Source of the DNA: Apostichopus japonicus
Lineage: Eukaryota > Echinodermata > Holothuroidea > Aspidochirotida > Stichopodidae
NCBI RefSeq assembly: GCF_037975245.1
Contig: NC_092568.1
Span: 38,404,501-38,468,500, forward strand
Direction of reading: 5' to 3'
Length of the DNA stretch: 64,000 nucleotides
Shown: positions 1-11,749 of the stretch, piece by piece
Numbering within the stretch: the stretch's first letter is position 1
Layout: every line of letters begins with the position of its first letter
Notes under the pieces: generated by a model
What the model was told of the DNA's origin: nothing
What the model saw: the letters and a program-made list of their open reading frames with translations, nothing else
Database searches by the model: none
Position numbers and translations under genes: made by a program

Positions 1-61
1 CGTCGAGCCTAGTCAGTACTTGGATGGGTGACCGCCTGGGAATACTAGGTGCCGTAGACTT
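1..61 (+). rRNA. 5S rRNA, copy 0 (3' part)
   Basis: The last 61 nt of a 5S gene, cut by the window edge. Spacer to next copy: C10, short GCAT tract. Confidence 0.97.
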
Positions 62-149
62 TTTCATTTTTCCTCACCCACAACTCCGCACCCTTTCTTT
101 CTTTATTTCTTTTTCACTATTCTTTTATCCTGTCATTGTTATGAAAAGT

Positions 150-163
150 CCCTCCCCCCCCCC
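150..163 (+). repeat. Poly-C tract of the 5S spacer (representative)
   Basis: A run of 10 C after AGTCCCT in the first unit. Across the array it varies from 9 to 13, most often 10-12, and it accounts for most unit length differences. On the - strand block it appears as poly-G. Such tracts slip readily in replication and in sequencing. Confidence 0.9.
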
Positions 164-292
164 TCACCACCACCGTTGAAGACATTGACTTGCCATATAC
201 CACTATTGTTGTGACCTGATCATTGCAATCACAAGTTTTTCTCCAGCCCCCTTTAATTCGAGACAAGTGTATCATTAGGGCTATATCATTCC

Positions 293-313
293 GCATGCAT
301 GCACGCACGCACG
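293..313 (+). repeat. GCAT/GCAC tetranucleotide tract of the 5S spacer (representative)
   Basis: In this unit (GCAT)2(GCAC)3. Three alleles occur in the array: (GCAT)2(GCAC)3 'short', (GCAT)3(GCAC)3 'long' (the majority) and (GCAT)2(GCAC)4 (copies 5, 12 and 51). It is a useful marker for telling units apart. Confidence 0.9.
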
Positions 314-315
314 AG

Positions 316-376
316 TGTTCTCCCTCAGGAAAAGTGCCGAAAAGAAACGGGAGAACATCTTTCTTGATATGTTCTC
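316..376 (+). other. Conserved spacer segment able to form two exclusive hairpins (representative)
   Basis: TGTTCTCCC (316-324) is the exact complement of GGGAGAACA (349-357), a 9-bp stem. GAGAACAT (351-358) is also the exact complement of ATGTTCTC (369-376), an 8-bp stem. The middle arm can pair with only one partner at a time. The layout is repeated in almost all units. Its meaning is unknown, and it may be a relic of an old inverted-repeat element. Confidence 0.6.
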
Positions 377-567
377 AAACAAAATCTCTCGTTTTTTGTG
401 GCTTGGATGTCGGAGTACACAAAAGGAAGTAAATGTGATGCACAAATTAGGTCGATTGAGGCAATTTTAGACCACTTTAGGCTTCCCATGAGCAGCGTAC
501 GAACACTATGTTAAGAGGTTTGTTCACAAGTCGGACGAACGTGGCTAGCTTCAGACTCTCAGTGTGA

Positions 568-582
568 GTGTGCGTGCGTGCG
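568..582 (+). repeat. GTGC tract of the 5S spacer (representative)
   Basis: A GTGTGCGTGCGTGCG stretch that is close to the reverse complement of the GCAC tract about 265 bp upstream in the same unit. Alternating purine-pyrimidine, so both tracts have Z-DNA potential. Present in every unit with little change. Confidence 0.7.
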
Positions 583-731
583 TCAGTCATTGGGGCAATC
601 ATATCCGGGCGTATATGCTACCATATAGCTTCTCAAGTCATATAAAAACATGCACATTATTTAGTTTAATGGGATAAGTAACCATATAGGTGGTCTAGAG
701 TTGAACATCCAACTTTGCAAAATAAGTCTCG

Positions 732-750
732 GGGCGGGCGGGTATAAAAA
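732..750 (+). promoter_or_regulatory. 5S external promoter: GC box plus TATA-like box (representative)
   Basis: The stretch GGGCGGGCGGGTATAAAAA places TATAAAAA at 743-750, that is -30 to -23 from the 5S start at 773. It recurs before every copy on both strands at the same distance, apart from single indels (for example -1 G near 37480, +1 base near 19960). An upstream TATA-like element near -30 is known to help Pol III transcription of 5S genes in several invertebrates and fungi. Its role here is inferred from position and conservation. Confidence 0.8.
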
Positions 751-772
751 GCTTAAATTTCACCATTCTAAT

Positions 773-892
773 GTCTACGACCATATCACGTTGAATATAC
801 CGGTTCTCGTCCGATCACCGAAGTCAAGCAGCGTCGAGCCTAGTCAGTACTTGGATGGGTGACCGCCTGGGAATACTAGGTGCCGTAGACTT
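773..892 (+). rRNA. 5S rRNA, copy 1 (reference copy)
   Basis: 120-nt 5S ribosomal RNA, a structural RNA of the large ribosomal subunit made by RNA polymerase III. The ends GTCTACG (nt 1-7) and CGTAGAC (nt 112-118) form closing helix I, and CCTAGT (67-72) pairs with ACTAGG (103-108). The internal promoter is visible: A box at nt 50-64, intermediate element at 67-72, C box at 80-97 (TGGATGGGTGACCGCCTG). A TATA-like box lies at -30 and a T-run closes the gene. The length and every helix fit a working eukaryotic 5S gene. Spacer to next copy: C13, long GCAT tract, unit 838 bp. Confidence 0.99.
822..869 (+). promoter_or_regulatory. 5S internal control region (representative)
   Basis: In copy 1 the A box lies at 822-836 (AGTCAAGCAGCGTCG), the intermediate element at 839-844 and the C box at 852-869. 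In vertebrate 5S genes these bind TFIIIA, which recruits TFIIIC and TFIIIB. Spacing and sequence match the well-studied Xenopus gene closely, and all normal copies share them. Confidence 0.9.
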
Positions 893-902
893 TTTCATTT
901 TT
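891..902 (+). terminator. Pol III T-run terminator (representative)
   Basis: TTTTT at 891-895, overlapping the last two bases of the 5S RNA, then a back-up T5 at 898-902. Both recur in every unit; the first is T6 after copy 50 and the second is T6 after copy 52. On the - strand block the same runs appear as A-runs just left of each gene. Confidence 0.9.
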
Positions 903-1610
903 CCTCACCCACAACTCCGCACCCTTTCTTTCTTTATTTCTTTTTCACTATTCTTTTATCCTGTCATTGTTATGAAAAGTCCCTCCCCCCCCCCCCCTCA
1001 CCACCACCGTTGAAGACATTGACTTGCCATATACCACTATTGTTGTGACCTGATCATTGCAATCACAAGTTTTTCTCCAGCCCCCTTTAATTCGAGACAA
1101 GTGTATCATTAGGGCTATATCATTCCGCATGCATGCATGCACGCACGCACGAGTGTTCTCCCTCAGGAAAAGTGCCGAAAAGAAACGGGAGAACATCTTT
1201 CTTGATATGTTCTCAAACAAAATCTCTCGTTTTTTGTGGCTTGGATGTCGGAGTACACAAAAGGAAGTAAATGTGATGCACAAATTAGGTCGATTGAGGC
1301 AATTTTAGACCACTTTAGGCTTCCCATGAGCAGCGTACGAACACTATGTTAAGAGGTTTGTTCACAAGTCGGACGAACGTGGCTAGCTTCAGACTCTCAG
1401 TGTGAGTGTGCGTGCGTGCGTCAGTCATTGGGGCAATCATATCCGGGCGTATATGCTACCATATAGCTTCTCAAGTCATATAAAAACATGCACATTATTT
1501 AGTTTAATGGGATAAGTAACCATATAGGTGGTCTAGAGTTGAACATCCAACTTTGCAAAATAAGTCTCGGGGCGGGCGGGTATAAAAAGCTTAAATTTCA
1601 CCATTCTAAT

Positions 1611-1730
1611 GTCTACGACCATATCACGTTGAATATACCGGTTCTCGTCCGATCACCGAAGTCAAGCAGCGTCGAGCCTAGTCAGTACTTGGATGGGTGA
1701 CCGCCTGGGAATACTAGGTGCCGTAGACTT
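1611..1730 (+). rRNA. 5S rRNA, copy 2
   Basis: No difference from copy 1 noticed. Spacer to next: C10, long GCAT tract, unit 835 bp. Confidence 0.98.
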
Positions 1731-2445
1731 TTTCATTTTTCCTCACCCACAACTCCGCACCCTTTCTTTCTTTATTTCTTTTTCACTATTCTTTTATCCT
1801 GTCATTGTTATGAAAAGTCCCTCCCCCCCCCCTCACCACCACCGTTGAAGACATTGACTTGCCATATACCACTATTGTTGTGACCTGATCATTGCAATCA
1901 CAAGTTTTTCTCCAGCCCCCTTTAATTCGAGACAAGTGTATCATTAGGGCTATATCATTCCGCATGCATGCATGCACGCACGCACGAGTGTTCTCCCTCA
2001 GGAAAAGTGCCGAAAAGAAACGGGAGAACATCTTTCTTGATATGTTCTCAAACAAAATCTCTCGTTTTTTGTGGCTTGGATGTCGGAGTACACAAAAGGA
2101 AGTAAATGTGATGCACAAATTAGGTCGATTGAGGCAATTTTAGACCACTTTAGGCTTCCCATGAGCAGCGTACGAACACTATGTTAAGAGGTTTGTTCAC
2201 AAGTCGGACGAACGTGGCTAGCTTCAGACTCTCAGTGTGAGTGTGCGTGCGTGCGTCAGTCATTGGGGCAATCATATCCGGGCGTATATGCTACCATATA
2301 GCTTCTCAAGTCATATAAAAACATGCACATTATTTAGTTTAATGGGATAAGTAACCATATAGGTGGTCTAGAGTTGAACATCCAACTTTGCAAAATAAGT
2401 CTCGGGGCGGGCGGGTATAAAAAGCTTAAATTTCACCATTCTAAT

Positions 2446-2565
2446 GTCTACGACCATATCACGTTGAATATACCGGTTCTCGTCCGATCACCGAAGTCAA
2501 GCAGCGTCGAGCCTAGTCAGTACTTGGATGGGTGACCGCCTGGGAATACTAGGTGCCGTAGACTT
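2446..2565 (+). rRNA. 5S rRNA, copy 3
   Basis: No difference from copy 1 noticed. Spacer: C10, long, 835 bp. Confidence 0.98.
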
Positions 2566-3280
2566 TTTCATTTTTCCTCACCCACAACTCCGCACCCTTT
2601 CTTTCTTTATTTCTTTTTCACTATTCTTTTATCCTGTCATTGTTATGAAAAGTCCCTCCCCCCCCCCTCACCACCACCGTTGAAGACATTGACTTGCCAT
2701 ATACCACTATTGTTGTGACCTGATCATTGCAATCACAAGTTTTTCTCCAGCCCCCTTTAATTCGAGACAAGTGTATCATTAGGGCTATATCATTCCGCAT
2801 GCATGCATGCACGCACGCACGAGTGTTCTCCCTCAGGAAAAGTGCCGAAAAGAAACGGGAGAACATCTTTCTTGATATGTTCTCAAACAAAATCTCTCGT
2901 TTTTTGTGGCTTGGATGTCGGAGTACACAAAAGGAAGTAAATGTGATGCACAAATTAGGTCGATTGAGGCAATTTTAGACCACTTTAGGCTTCCCATGAG
3001 CAGCGTACGAACACTATGTTAAGAGGTTTGTTCACAAGTCGGACGAACGTGGCTAGCTTCAGACTCTCAGTGTGAGTGTGCGTGCGTGCGTCAGTCATTG
3101 GGGCAATCATATCCGGGCGTATATGCTACCATATAGCTTCTCAAGTCATATAAAAACATGCACATTATTTAGTTTAATGGGATAAGTAACCATATAGGTG
3201 GTCTAGAGTTGAACATCCAACTTTGCAAAATAAGTCTCGGGGCGGGCGGGTATAAAAAGCTTAAATTTCACCATTCTAAT

Positions 3281-3400
3281 GTCTACGACCATATCACGTT
3301 GAATATACCGGTTCTCGTCCGATCACCGAAGTCAAGCAGCGTCGAGCCTAGTCAGTACTTGGATGGGTGACCGCCTGGGAATACTAGGTGCCGTAGACTT
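3281..3400 (+). rRNA. 5S rRNA, copy 4
   Basis: No difference from copy 1 noticed. Spacer: C10, long, 835 bp. Confidence 0.98.
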
Positions 3401-4115
3401 TTTCATTTTTCCTCACCCACAACTCCGCACCCTTTCTTTCTTTATTTCTTTTTCACTATTCTTTTATCCTGTCATTGTTATGAAAAGTCCCTCCCCCCCC
3501 CCTCACCACCACCGTTGAAGACATTGACTTGCCATATACCACTATTGTTGTGACCTGATCATTGCAATCACAAGTTTTTCTCCAGCCCCCTTTAATTCGA
3601 GACAAGTGTATCATTAGGGCTATATCATTCCGCATGCATGCATGCACGCACGCACGAGTGTTCTCCCTCAGGAAAAGTGCCGAAAAGAAACGGGAGAACA
3701 TCTTTCTTGATATGTTCTCAAACAAAATCTCTCGTTTTTTGTGGCTTGGATGTCGGAGTACACAAAAGGAAGTAAATGTGATGCACAAATTAGGTCGATT
3801 GAGGCAATTTTAGACCACTTTAGGCTTCCCATGAGCAGCGTACGAACACTATGTTAAGAGGTTTGTTCACAAGTCGGACGAACGTGGCTAGCTTCAGACT
3901 CTCAGTGTGAGTGTGCGTGCGTGCGTCAGTCATTGGGGCAATCATATCCGGGCGTATATGCTACCATATAGCTTCTCAAGTCATATAAAAACATGCACAT
4001 TATTTAGTTTAATGGGATAAGTAACCATATAGGTGGTCTAGAGTTGAACATCCAACTTTGCAAAATAAGTCTCGGGGCGGGCGGGTATAAAAAGCTTAAA
4101 TTTCACCATTCTAAT

Positions 4116-4235
4116 GTCTACGACCATATCACGTTGAATATACCGGTTCTCGTCCGATCACCGAAGTCAAGCAGCGTCGAGCCTAGTCAGTACTTGGATG
4201 GGTGACCGCCTGGGAATACTAGGTGCCGTAGACTT
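4116..4235 (+). rRNA. 5S rRNA, copy 5
   Basis: No difference from copy 1 noticed. Spacer: C10, rare (GCAT)2(GCAC)4 tract, 835 bp. Confidence 0.98.
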
Positions 4236-4950
4236 TTTCATTTTTCCTCACCCACAACTCCGCACCCTTTCTTTCTTTATTTCTTTTTCACTATTCTTTT
4301 ATCCTGTCATTGTTATGAAAAGTCCCTCCCCCCCCCCTCACCACCACCGTTGAAGACATTGACTTGCCATATACCACTATTGTTGTGACCTGATCATTGC
4401 AATCACAAGTTTTTCTCCAGCCCCCTTTAATTCGAGACAAGTGTATCATTAGGGCTATATCATTCCGCATGCATGCACGCACGCACGCACGAGTGTTCTC
4501 CCTCAGGAAAAGTGCCGAAAAGAAACGGGAGAACATCTTTCTTGATATGTTCTCAAACAAAATCTCTCGTTTTTTGTGGCTTGGATGTCGGAGTACACAA
4601 AAGGAAGTAAATGTGATGCACAAATTAGGTCGATTGAGGCAATTTTAGACCACTTTAGGCTTCCCATGAGCAGCGTACGAACACTATGTTAAGAGGTTTG
4701 TTCACAAGTCGGACGAACGTGGCTAGCTTCAGACTCTCAGTGTGAGTGTGCGTGCGTGCGTCAGTCATTGGGGCAATCATATCCGGGCGTATATGCTACC
4801 ATATAGCTTCTCAAGTCATATAAAAACATGCACATTATTTAGTTTAATGGGATAAGTAACCATATAGGTGGTCTAGAGTTGAACATCCAACTTTGCAAAA
4901 TAAGTCTCGGGGCGGGCGGGTATAAAAAGCTTAAATTTCACCATTCTAAT

Positions 4951-5070
4951 GTCTACGACCATATCACGTTGAATATACCGGTTCTCGTCCGATCACCGAA
5001 GTCAAGCAGCGTCGAGCCTAGTCAGTACTTGGATGGGTGACCGCCTGGGAATACTAGGTGCCGTAGACTT
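4951..5070 (+). rRNA. 5S rRNA, copy 6
   Basis: No difference from copy 1 noticed. Spacer: C10, long, 835 bp. Confidence 0.98.
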
Positions 5071-5785
5071 TTTCATTTTTCCTCACCCACAACTCCGCAC
5101 CCTTTCTTTCTTTATTTCTTTTTCACTATTCTTTTATCCTGTCATTGTTATGAAAAGTCCCTCCCCCCCCCCTCACCACCACCGTTGAAGACATTGACTT
5201 GCCATATACCACTATTGTTGTGACCTGATCATTGCAATCACAAGTTTTTCTCCAGCCCCCTTTAATTCGAGACAAGTGTATCATTAGGGCTATATCATTC
5301 CGCATGCATGCATGCACGCACGCACGAGTGTTCTCCCTCAGGAAAAGTGCCGAAAAGAAACGGGAGAACATCTTTCTTGATATGTTCTCAAACAAAATCT
5401 CTCGTTTTTTGTGGCTTGGATGTCGGAGTACACAAAAGGAAGTAAATGTGATGCACAAATTAGGTCGATTGAGGCAATTTTAGACCACTTTAGGCTTCCC
5501 ATGAGCAGCGTACGAACACTATGTTAAGAGGTTTGTTCACAAGTCGGACGAACGTGGCTAGCTTCAGACTCTCAGTGTGAGTGTGCGTGCGTGCGTCAGT
5601 CATTGGGGCAATCATATCCGGGCGTATATGCTACCATATAGCTTCTCAAGTCATATAAAAACATGCACATTATTTAGTTTAATGGGATAAGTAACCATAT
5701 AGGTGGTCTAGAGTTGAACATCCAACTTTGCAAAATAAGTCTCGGGGCGGGCGGGTATAAAAAGCTTAAATTTCACCATTCTAAT

Positions 5786-5905
5786 GTCTACGACCATATC
5801 ACGTTGAATATACCGGTTCTCGTCCGATCACCGAAGTCAAGCAGCGTCGAGCCTAGTCAGTACTTGGATGGGTGACCGCCTGGGAATACTAGGTGCCGTA
5901 GACTT
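5786..5905 (+). rRNA. 5S rRNA, copy 7
   Basis: No difference from copy 1 noticed. Spacer: C12, long, 837 bp. Confidence 0.98.
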
Positions 5906-6622
5906 TTTCATTTTTCCTCACCCACAACTCCGCACCCTTTCTTTCTTTATTTCTTTTTCACTATTCTTTTATCCTGTCATTGTTATGAAAAGTCCCTCCC
6001 CCCCCCCCCTCACCACCACCGTTGAAGACATTGACTTGCCATATACCACTATTGTTGTGACCTGATCATTGCAATCACAAGTTTTTCTCCAGCCCCCTTT
6101 AATTCGAGACAAGTGTATCATTAGGGCTATATCATTCCGCATGCATGCATGCACGCACGCACGAGTGTTCTCCCTCAGGAAAAGTGCCGAAAAGAAACGG
6201 GAGAACATCTTTCTTGATATGTTCTCAAACAAAATCTCTCGTTTTTTGTGGCTTGGATGTCGGAGTACACAAAAGGAAGTAAATGTGATGCACAAATTAG
6301 GTCGATTGAGGCAATTTTAGACCACTTTAGGCTTCCCATGAGCAGCGTACGAACACTATGTTAAGAGGTTTGTTCACAAGTCGGACGAACGTGGCTAGCT
6401 TCAGACTCTCAGTGTGAGTGTGCGTGCGTGCGTCAGTCATTGGGGCAATCATATCCGGGCGTATATGCTACCATATAGCTTCTCAAGTCATATAAAAACA
6501 TGCACATTATTTAGTTTAATGGGATAAGTAACCATATAGGTGGTCTAGAGTTGAACATCCAACTTTGCAAAATAAGTCTCGGGGCGGGCGGGTATAAAAA
6601 GCTTAAATTTCACCATTCTAAT

Positions 6623-6742
6623 GTCTACGACCATATCACGTTGAATATACCGGTTCTCGTCCGATCACCGAAGTCAAGCAGCGTCGAGCCTAGTCAGTAC
6701 TTGGATGGGTGACCGCCTGGGAATACTAGGTGCCGTAGACTT
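6623..6742 (+). rRNA. 5S rRNA, copy 8
   Basis: No difference from copy 1 noticed. Spacer: C10, long, 835 bp. Confidence 0.98.
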
Positions 6743-7457
6743 TTTCATTTTTCCTCACCCACAACTCCGCACCCTTTCTTTCTTTATTTCTTTTTCACTA
6801 TTCTTTTATCCTGTCATTGTTATGAAAAGTCCCTCCCCCCCCCCTCACCACCACCGTTGAAGACATTGACTTGCCATATACCACTATTGTTGTGACCTGA
6901 TCATTGCAATCACAAGTTTTTCTCCAGCCCCCTTTAATTCGAGACAAGTGTATCATTAGGGCTATATCATTCCGCATGCATGCATGCACGCACGCACGAG
7001 TGTTCTCCCTCAGGAAAAGTGCCGAAAAGAAACGGGAGAACATCTTTCTTGATATGTTCTCAAACAAAATCTCTCGTTTTTTGTGGCTTGGATGTCGGAG
7101 TACACAAAAGGAAGTAAATGTGATGCACAAATTAGGTCGATTGAGGCAATTTTAGACCACTTTAGGCTTCCCATGAGCAGCGTACGAACACTATGTTAAG
7201 AGGTTTGTTCACAAGTCGGACGAACGTGGCTAGCTTCAGACTCTCAGTGTGAGTGTGCGTGCGTGCGTCAGTCATTGGGGCAATCATATCCGGGCGTATA
7301 TGCTACCATATAGCTTCTCAAGTCATATAAAAACATGCACATTATTTAGTTTAATGGGATAAGTAACCATATAGGTGGTCTAGAGTTGAACATCCAACTT
7401 TGCAAAATAAGTCTCGGGGCGGGCGGGTATAAAAAGCTTAAATTTCACCATTCTAAT

Positions 7458-7577
7458 GTCTACGACCATATCACGTTGAATATACCGGTTCTCGTCCGAT
7501 CACCGAAGTCAAGCAGCGTCGAGCCTAGTCAGTACTTGGATGGGTGACCGCCTGGGAATACTAGGTGCCGTAGACTT
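7458..7577 (+). rRNA. 5S rRNA, copy 9
   Basis: No difference from copy 1 noticed. Spacer: C12, short GCAT tract, 833 bp. Confidence 0.98.
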
Positions 7578-8290
7578 TTTCATTTTTCCTCACCCACAAC
7601 TCCGCACCCTTTCTTTCTTTATTTCTTTTTCACTATTCTTTTATCCTGTCATTGTTATGAAAAGTCCCTCCCCCCCCCCCCTCACCACCACCGTTGAAGA
7701 CATTGACTTGCCATATACCACTATTGTTGTGACCTGATCATTGCAATCACAAGTTTTTCTCCAGCCCCCTTTAATTCGAGACAAGTGTATCATTAGGGCT
7801 ATATCATTCCGCATGCATGCACGCACGCACGAGTGTTCTCCCTCAGGAAAAGTGCCGAAAAGAAACGGGAGAACATCTTTCTTGATATGTTCTCAAACAA
7901 AATCTCTCGTTTTTTGTGGCTTGGATGTCGGAGTACACAAAAGGAAGTAAATGTGATGCACAAATTAGGTCGATTGAGGCAATTTTAGACCACTTTAGGC
8001 TTCCCATGAGCAGCGTACGAACACTATGTTAAGAGGTTTGTTCACAAGTCGGACGAACGTGGCTAGCTTCAGACTCTCAGTGTGAGTGTGCGTGCGTGCG
8101 TCAGTCATTGGGGCAATCATATCCGGGCGTATATGCTACCATATAGCTTCTCAAGTCATATAAAAACATGCACATTATTTAGTTTAATGGGATAAGTAAC
8201 CATATAGGTGGTCTAGAGTTGAACATCCAACTTTGCAAAATAAGTCTCGGGGCGGGCGGGTATAAAAAGCTTAAATTTCACCATTCTAAT

Positions 8291-8410
8291 GTCTACGACC
8301 ATATCACGTTGAATATACCGGTTCTCGTCCGATCACCGAAGTCAAGCAGCGTCGAGCCTAGTCAGTACTTGGATGGGTGACCGCCTGGGAATACTAGGTG
8401 CCGTAGACTT
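8291..8410 (+). rRNA. 5S rRNA, copy 10
   Basis: No difference from copy 1 noticed. Spacer: C11, long, 836 bp. Confidence 0.98.
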
Positions 8411-9126
8411 TTTCATTTTTCCTCACCCACAACTCCGCACCCTTTCTTTCTTTATTTCTTTTTCACTATTCTTTTATCCTGTCATTGTTATGAAAAGTCC
8501 CTCCCCCCCCCCCTCACCACCACCGTTGAAGACATTGACTTGCCATATACCACTATTGTTGTGACCTGATCATTGCAATCACAAGTTTTTCTCCAGCCCC
8601 CTTTAATTCGAGACAAGTGTATCATTAGGGCTATATCATTCCGCATGCATGCATGCACGCACGCACGAGTGTTCTCCCTCAGGAAAAGTGCCGAAAAGAA
8701 ACGGGAGAACATCTTTCTTGATATGTTCTCAAACAAAATCTCTCGTTTTTTGTGGCTTGGATGTCGGAGTACACAAAAGGAAGTAAATGTGATGCACAAA
8801 TTAGGTCGATTGAGGCAATTTTAGACCACTTTAGGCTTCCCATGAGCAGCGTACGAACACTATGTTAAGAGGTTTGTTCACAAGTCGGACGAACGTGGCT
8901 AGCTTCAGACTCTCAGTGTGAGTGTGCGTGCGTGCGTCAGTCATTGGGGCAATCATATCCGGGCGTATATGCTACCATATAGCTTCTCAAGTCATATAAA
9001 AACATGCACATTATTTAGTTTAATGGGATAAGTAACCATATAGGTGGTCTAGAGTTGAACATCCAACTTTGCAAAATAAGTCTCGGGGCGGGCGGGTATA
9101 AAAAGCTTAAATTTCACCATTCTAAT

Positions 9127-9246
9127 GTCTACGACCATATCACGTTGAATATACCGGTTCTCGTCCGATCACCGAAGTCAAGCAGCGTCGAGCCTAGTCA
9201 GTACTTGGATGGGTGACCGCCTGGGAATACTAGGTGCCGTAGACTT
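9127..9246 (+). rRNA. 5S rRNA, copy 11
   Basis: No difference from copy 1 noticed. Spacer: C11, short, 832 bp. Confidence 0.98.
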
Positions 9247-9958
9247 TTTCATTTTTCCTCACCCACAACTCCGCACCCTTTCTTTCTTTATTTCTTTTTC
9301 ACTATTCTTTTATCCTGTCATTGTTATGAAAAGTCCCTCCCCCCCCCCCTCACCACCACCGTTGAAGACATTGACTTGCCATATACCACTATTGTTGTGA
9401 CCTGATCATTGCAATCACAAGTTTTTCTCCAGCCCCCTTTAATTCGAGACAAGTGTATCATTAGGGCTATATCATTCCGCATGCATGCACGCACGCACGA
9501 GTGTTCTCCCTCAGGAAAAGTGCCGAAAAGAAACGGGAGAACATCTTTCTTGATATGTTCTCAAACAAAATCTCTCGTTTTTTGTGGCTTGGATGTCGGA
9601 GTACACAAAAGGAAGTAAATGTGATGCACAAATTAGGTCGATTGAGGCAATTTTAGACCACTTTAGGCTTCCCATGAGCAGCGTACGAACACTATGTTAA
9701 GAGGTTTGTTCACAAGTCGGACGAACGTGGCTAGCTTCAGACTCTCAGTGTGAGTGTGCGTGCGTGCGTCAGTCATTGGGGCAATCATATCCGGGCGTAT
9801 ATGCTACCATATAGCTTCTCAAGTCATATAAAAACATGCACATTATTTAGTTTAATGGGATAAGTAACCATATAGGTGGTCTAGAGTTGAACATCCAACT
9901 TTGCAAAATAAGTCTCGGGGCGGGCGGGTATAAAAAGCTTAAATTTCACCATTCTAAT

Positions 9959-10078
9959 GTCTACGACCATATCACGTTGAATATACCGGTTCTCGTCCGA
10001 TCACCGAAGTCAAGCAGCGTCGAGCCTAGTCAGTACTTGGATGGGTGACCGCCTGGGAATACTAGGTGCCGTAGACTT
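9959..10078 (+). rRNA. 5S rRNA, copy 12
   Basis: No difference from copy 1 noticed. Spacer: C11, (GCAT)2(GCAC)4 tract, 836 bp. Confidence 0.98.
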
Positions 10079-10794
10079 TTTCATTTTTCCTCACCCACAA
10101 CTCCGCACCCTTTCTTTCTTTATTTCTTTTTCACTATTCTTTTATCCTGTCATTGTTATGAAAAGTCCCTCCCCCCCCCCCTCACCACCACCGTTGAAGA
10201 CATTGACTTGCCATATACCACTATTGTTGTGACCTGATCATTGCAATCACAAGTTTTTCTCCAGCCCCCTTTAATTCGAGACAAGTGTATCATTAGGGCT
10301 ATATCATTCCGCATGCATGCACGCACGCACGCACGAGTGTTCTCCCTCAGGAAAAGTGCCGAAAAGAAACGGGAGAACATCTTTCTTGATATGTTCTCAA
10401 ACAAAATCTCTCGTTTTTTGTGGCTTGGATGTCGGAGTACACAAAAGGAAGTAAATGTGATGCACAAATTAGGTCGATTGAGGCAATTTTAGACCACTTT
10501 AGGCTTCCCATGAGCAGCGTACGAACACTATGTTAAGAGGTTTGTTCACAAGTCGGACGAACGTGGCTAGCTTCAGACTCTCAGTGTGAGTGTGCGTGCG
10601 TGCGTCAGTCATTGGGGCAATCATATCCGGGCGTATATGCTACCATATAGCTTCTCAAGTCATATAAAAACATGCACATTATTTAGTTTAATGGGATAAG
10701 TAACCATATAGGTGGTCTAGAGTTGAACATCCAACTTTGCAAAATAAGTCTCGGGGCGGGCGGGTATAAAAAGCTTAAATTTCACCATTCTAAT

Positions 10795-10914
10795 GTCTAC
10801 GACCATATCACGTTGAATATACCGGTTCTCGTCCGATCACCGAAGTCAAGCAGCGTCGAGCCTAGTCAGTACTTGGATGGGTGACCGCCTGGGAATACTA
10901 GGTGCCGTAGACTT
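10795..10914 (+). rRNA. 5S rRNA, copy 13
   Basis: No difference from copy 1 noticed. Spacer: C10, long, 835 bp. Confidence 0.98.
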
Positions 10915-11629
10915 TTTCATTTTTCCTCACCCACAACTCCGCACCCTTTCTTTCTTTATTTCTTTTTCACTATTCTTTTATCCTGTCATTGTTATGAAAA
11001 GTCCCTCCCCCCCCCCTCACCACCACCGTTGAAGACATTGACTTGCCATATACCACTATTGTTGTGACCTGATCATTGCAATCACAAGTTTTTCTCCAGC
11101 CCCCTTTAATTCGAGACAAGTGTATCATTAGGGCTATATCATTCCGCATGCATGCATGCACGCACGCACGAGTGTTCTCCCTCAGGAAAAGTGCCGAAAA
11201 GAAACGGGAGAACATCTTTCTTGATATGTTCTCAAACAAAATCTCTCGTTTTTTGTGGCTTGGATGTCGGAGTACACAAAAGGAAGTAAATGTGATGCAC
11301 AAATTAGGTCGATTGAGGCAATTTTAGACCACTTTAGGCTTCCCATGAGCAGCGTACGAACACTATGTTAAGAGGTTTGTTCACAAGTCGGACGAACGTG
11401 GCTAGCTTCAGACTCTCAGTGTGAGTGTGCGTGCGTGCGTCAGTCATTGGGGCAATCATATCCGGGCGTATATGCTACCATATAGCTTCTCAAGTCATAT
11501 AAAAACATGCACATTATTTAGTTTAATGGGATAAGTAACCATATAGGTGGTCTAGAGTTGAACATCCAACTTTGCAAAATAAGTCTCGGGGCGGGCGGGT
11601 ATAAAAAGCTTAAATTTCACCATTCTAAT

Positions 11630-11749
11630 GTCTACGACCATATCACGTTGAATATACCGGTTCTCGTCCGATCACCGAAGTCAAGCAGCGTCGAGCCTAG
11701 TCAGTACTTGGATGGGTGACCGCCTGGGAATACTAGGTGCCGTAGACTT
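11630..11749 (+). rRNA. 5S rRNA, copy 14
   Basis: No difference from copy 1 noticed in the gene. Its spacer carries a replaced block near 12226-12240 and lacks one T near 12450; unit 833 bp. Confidence 0.98.

Noticed and set aside
893-1610. A second small RNA gene (U snRNA, spliced leader, tRNA or histone) linked in the spacer, as in some invertebrates
   Set aside because: I looked for U1, U2, U6 and tRNA-like boxes and histone codons and saw none.
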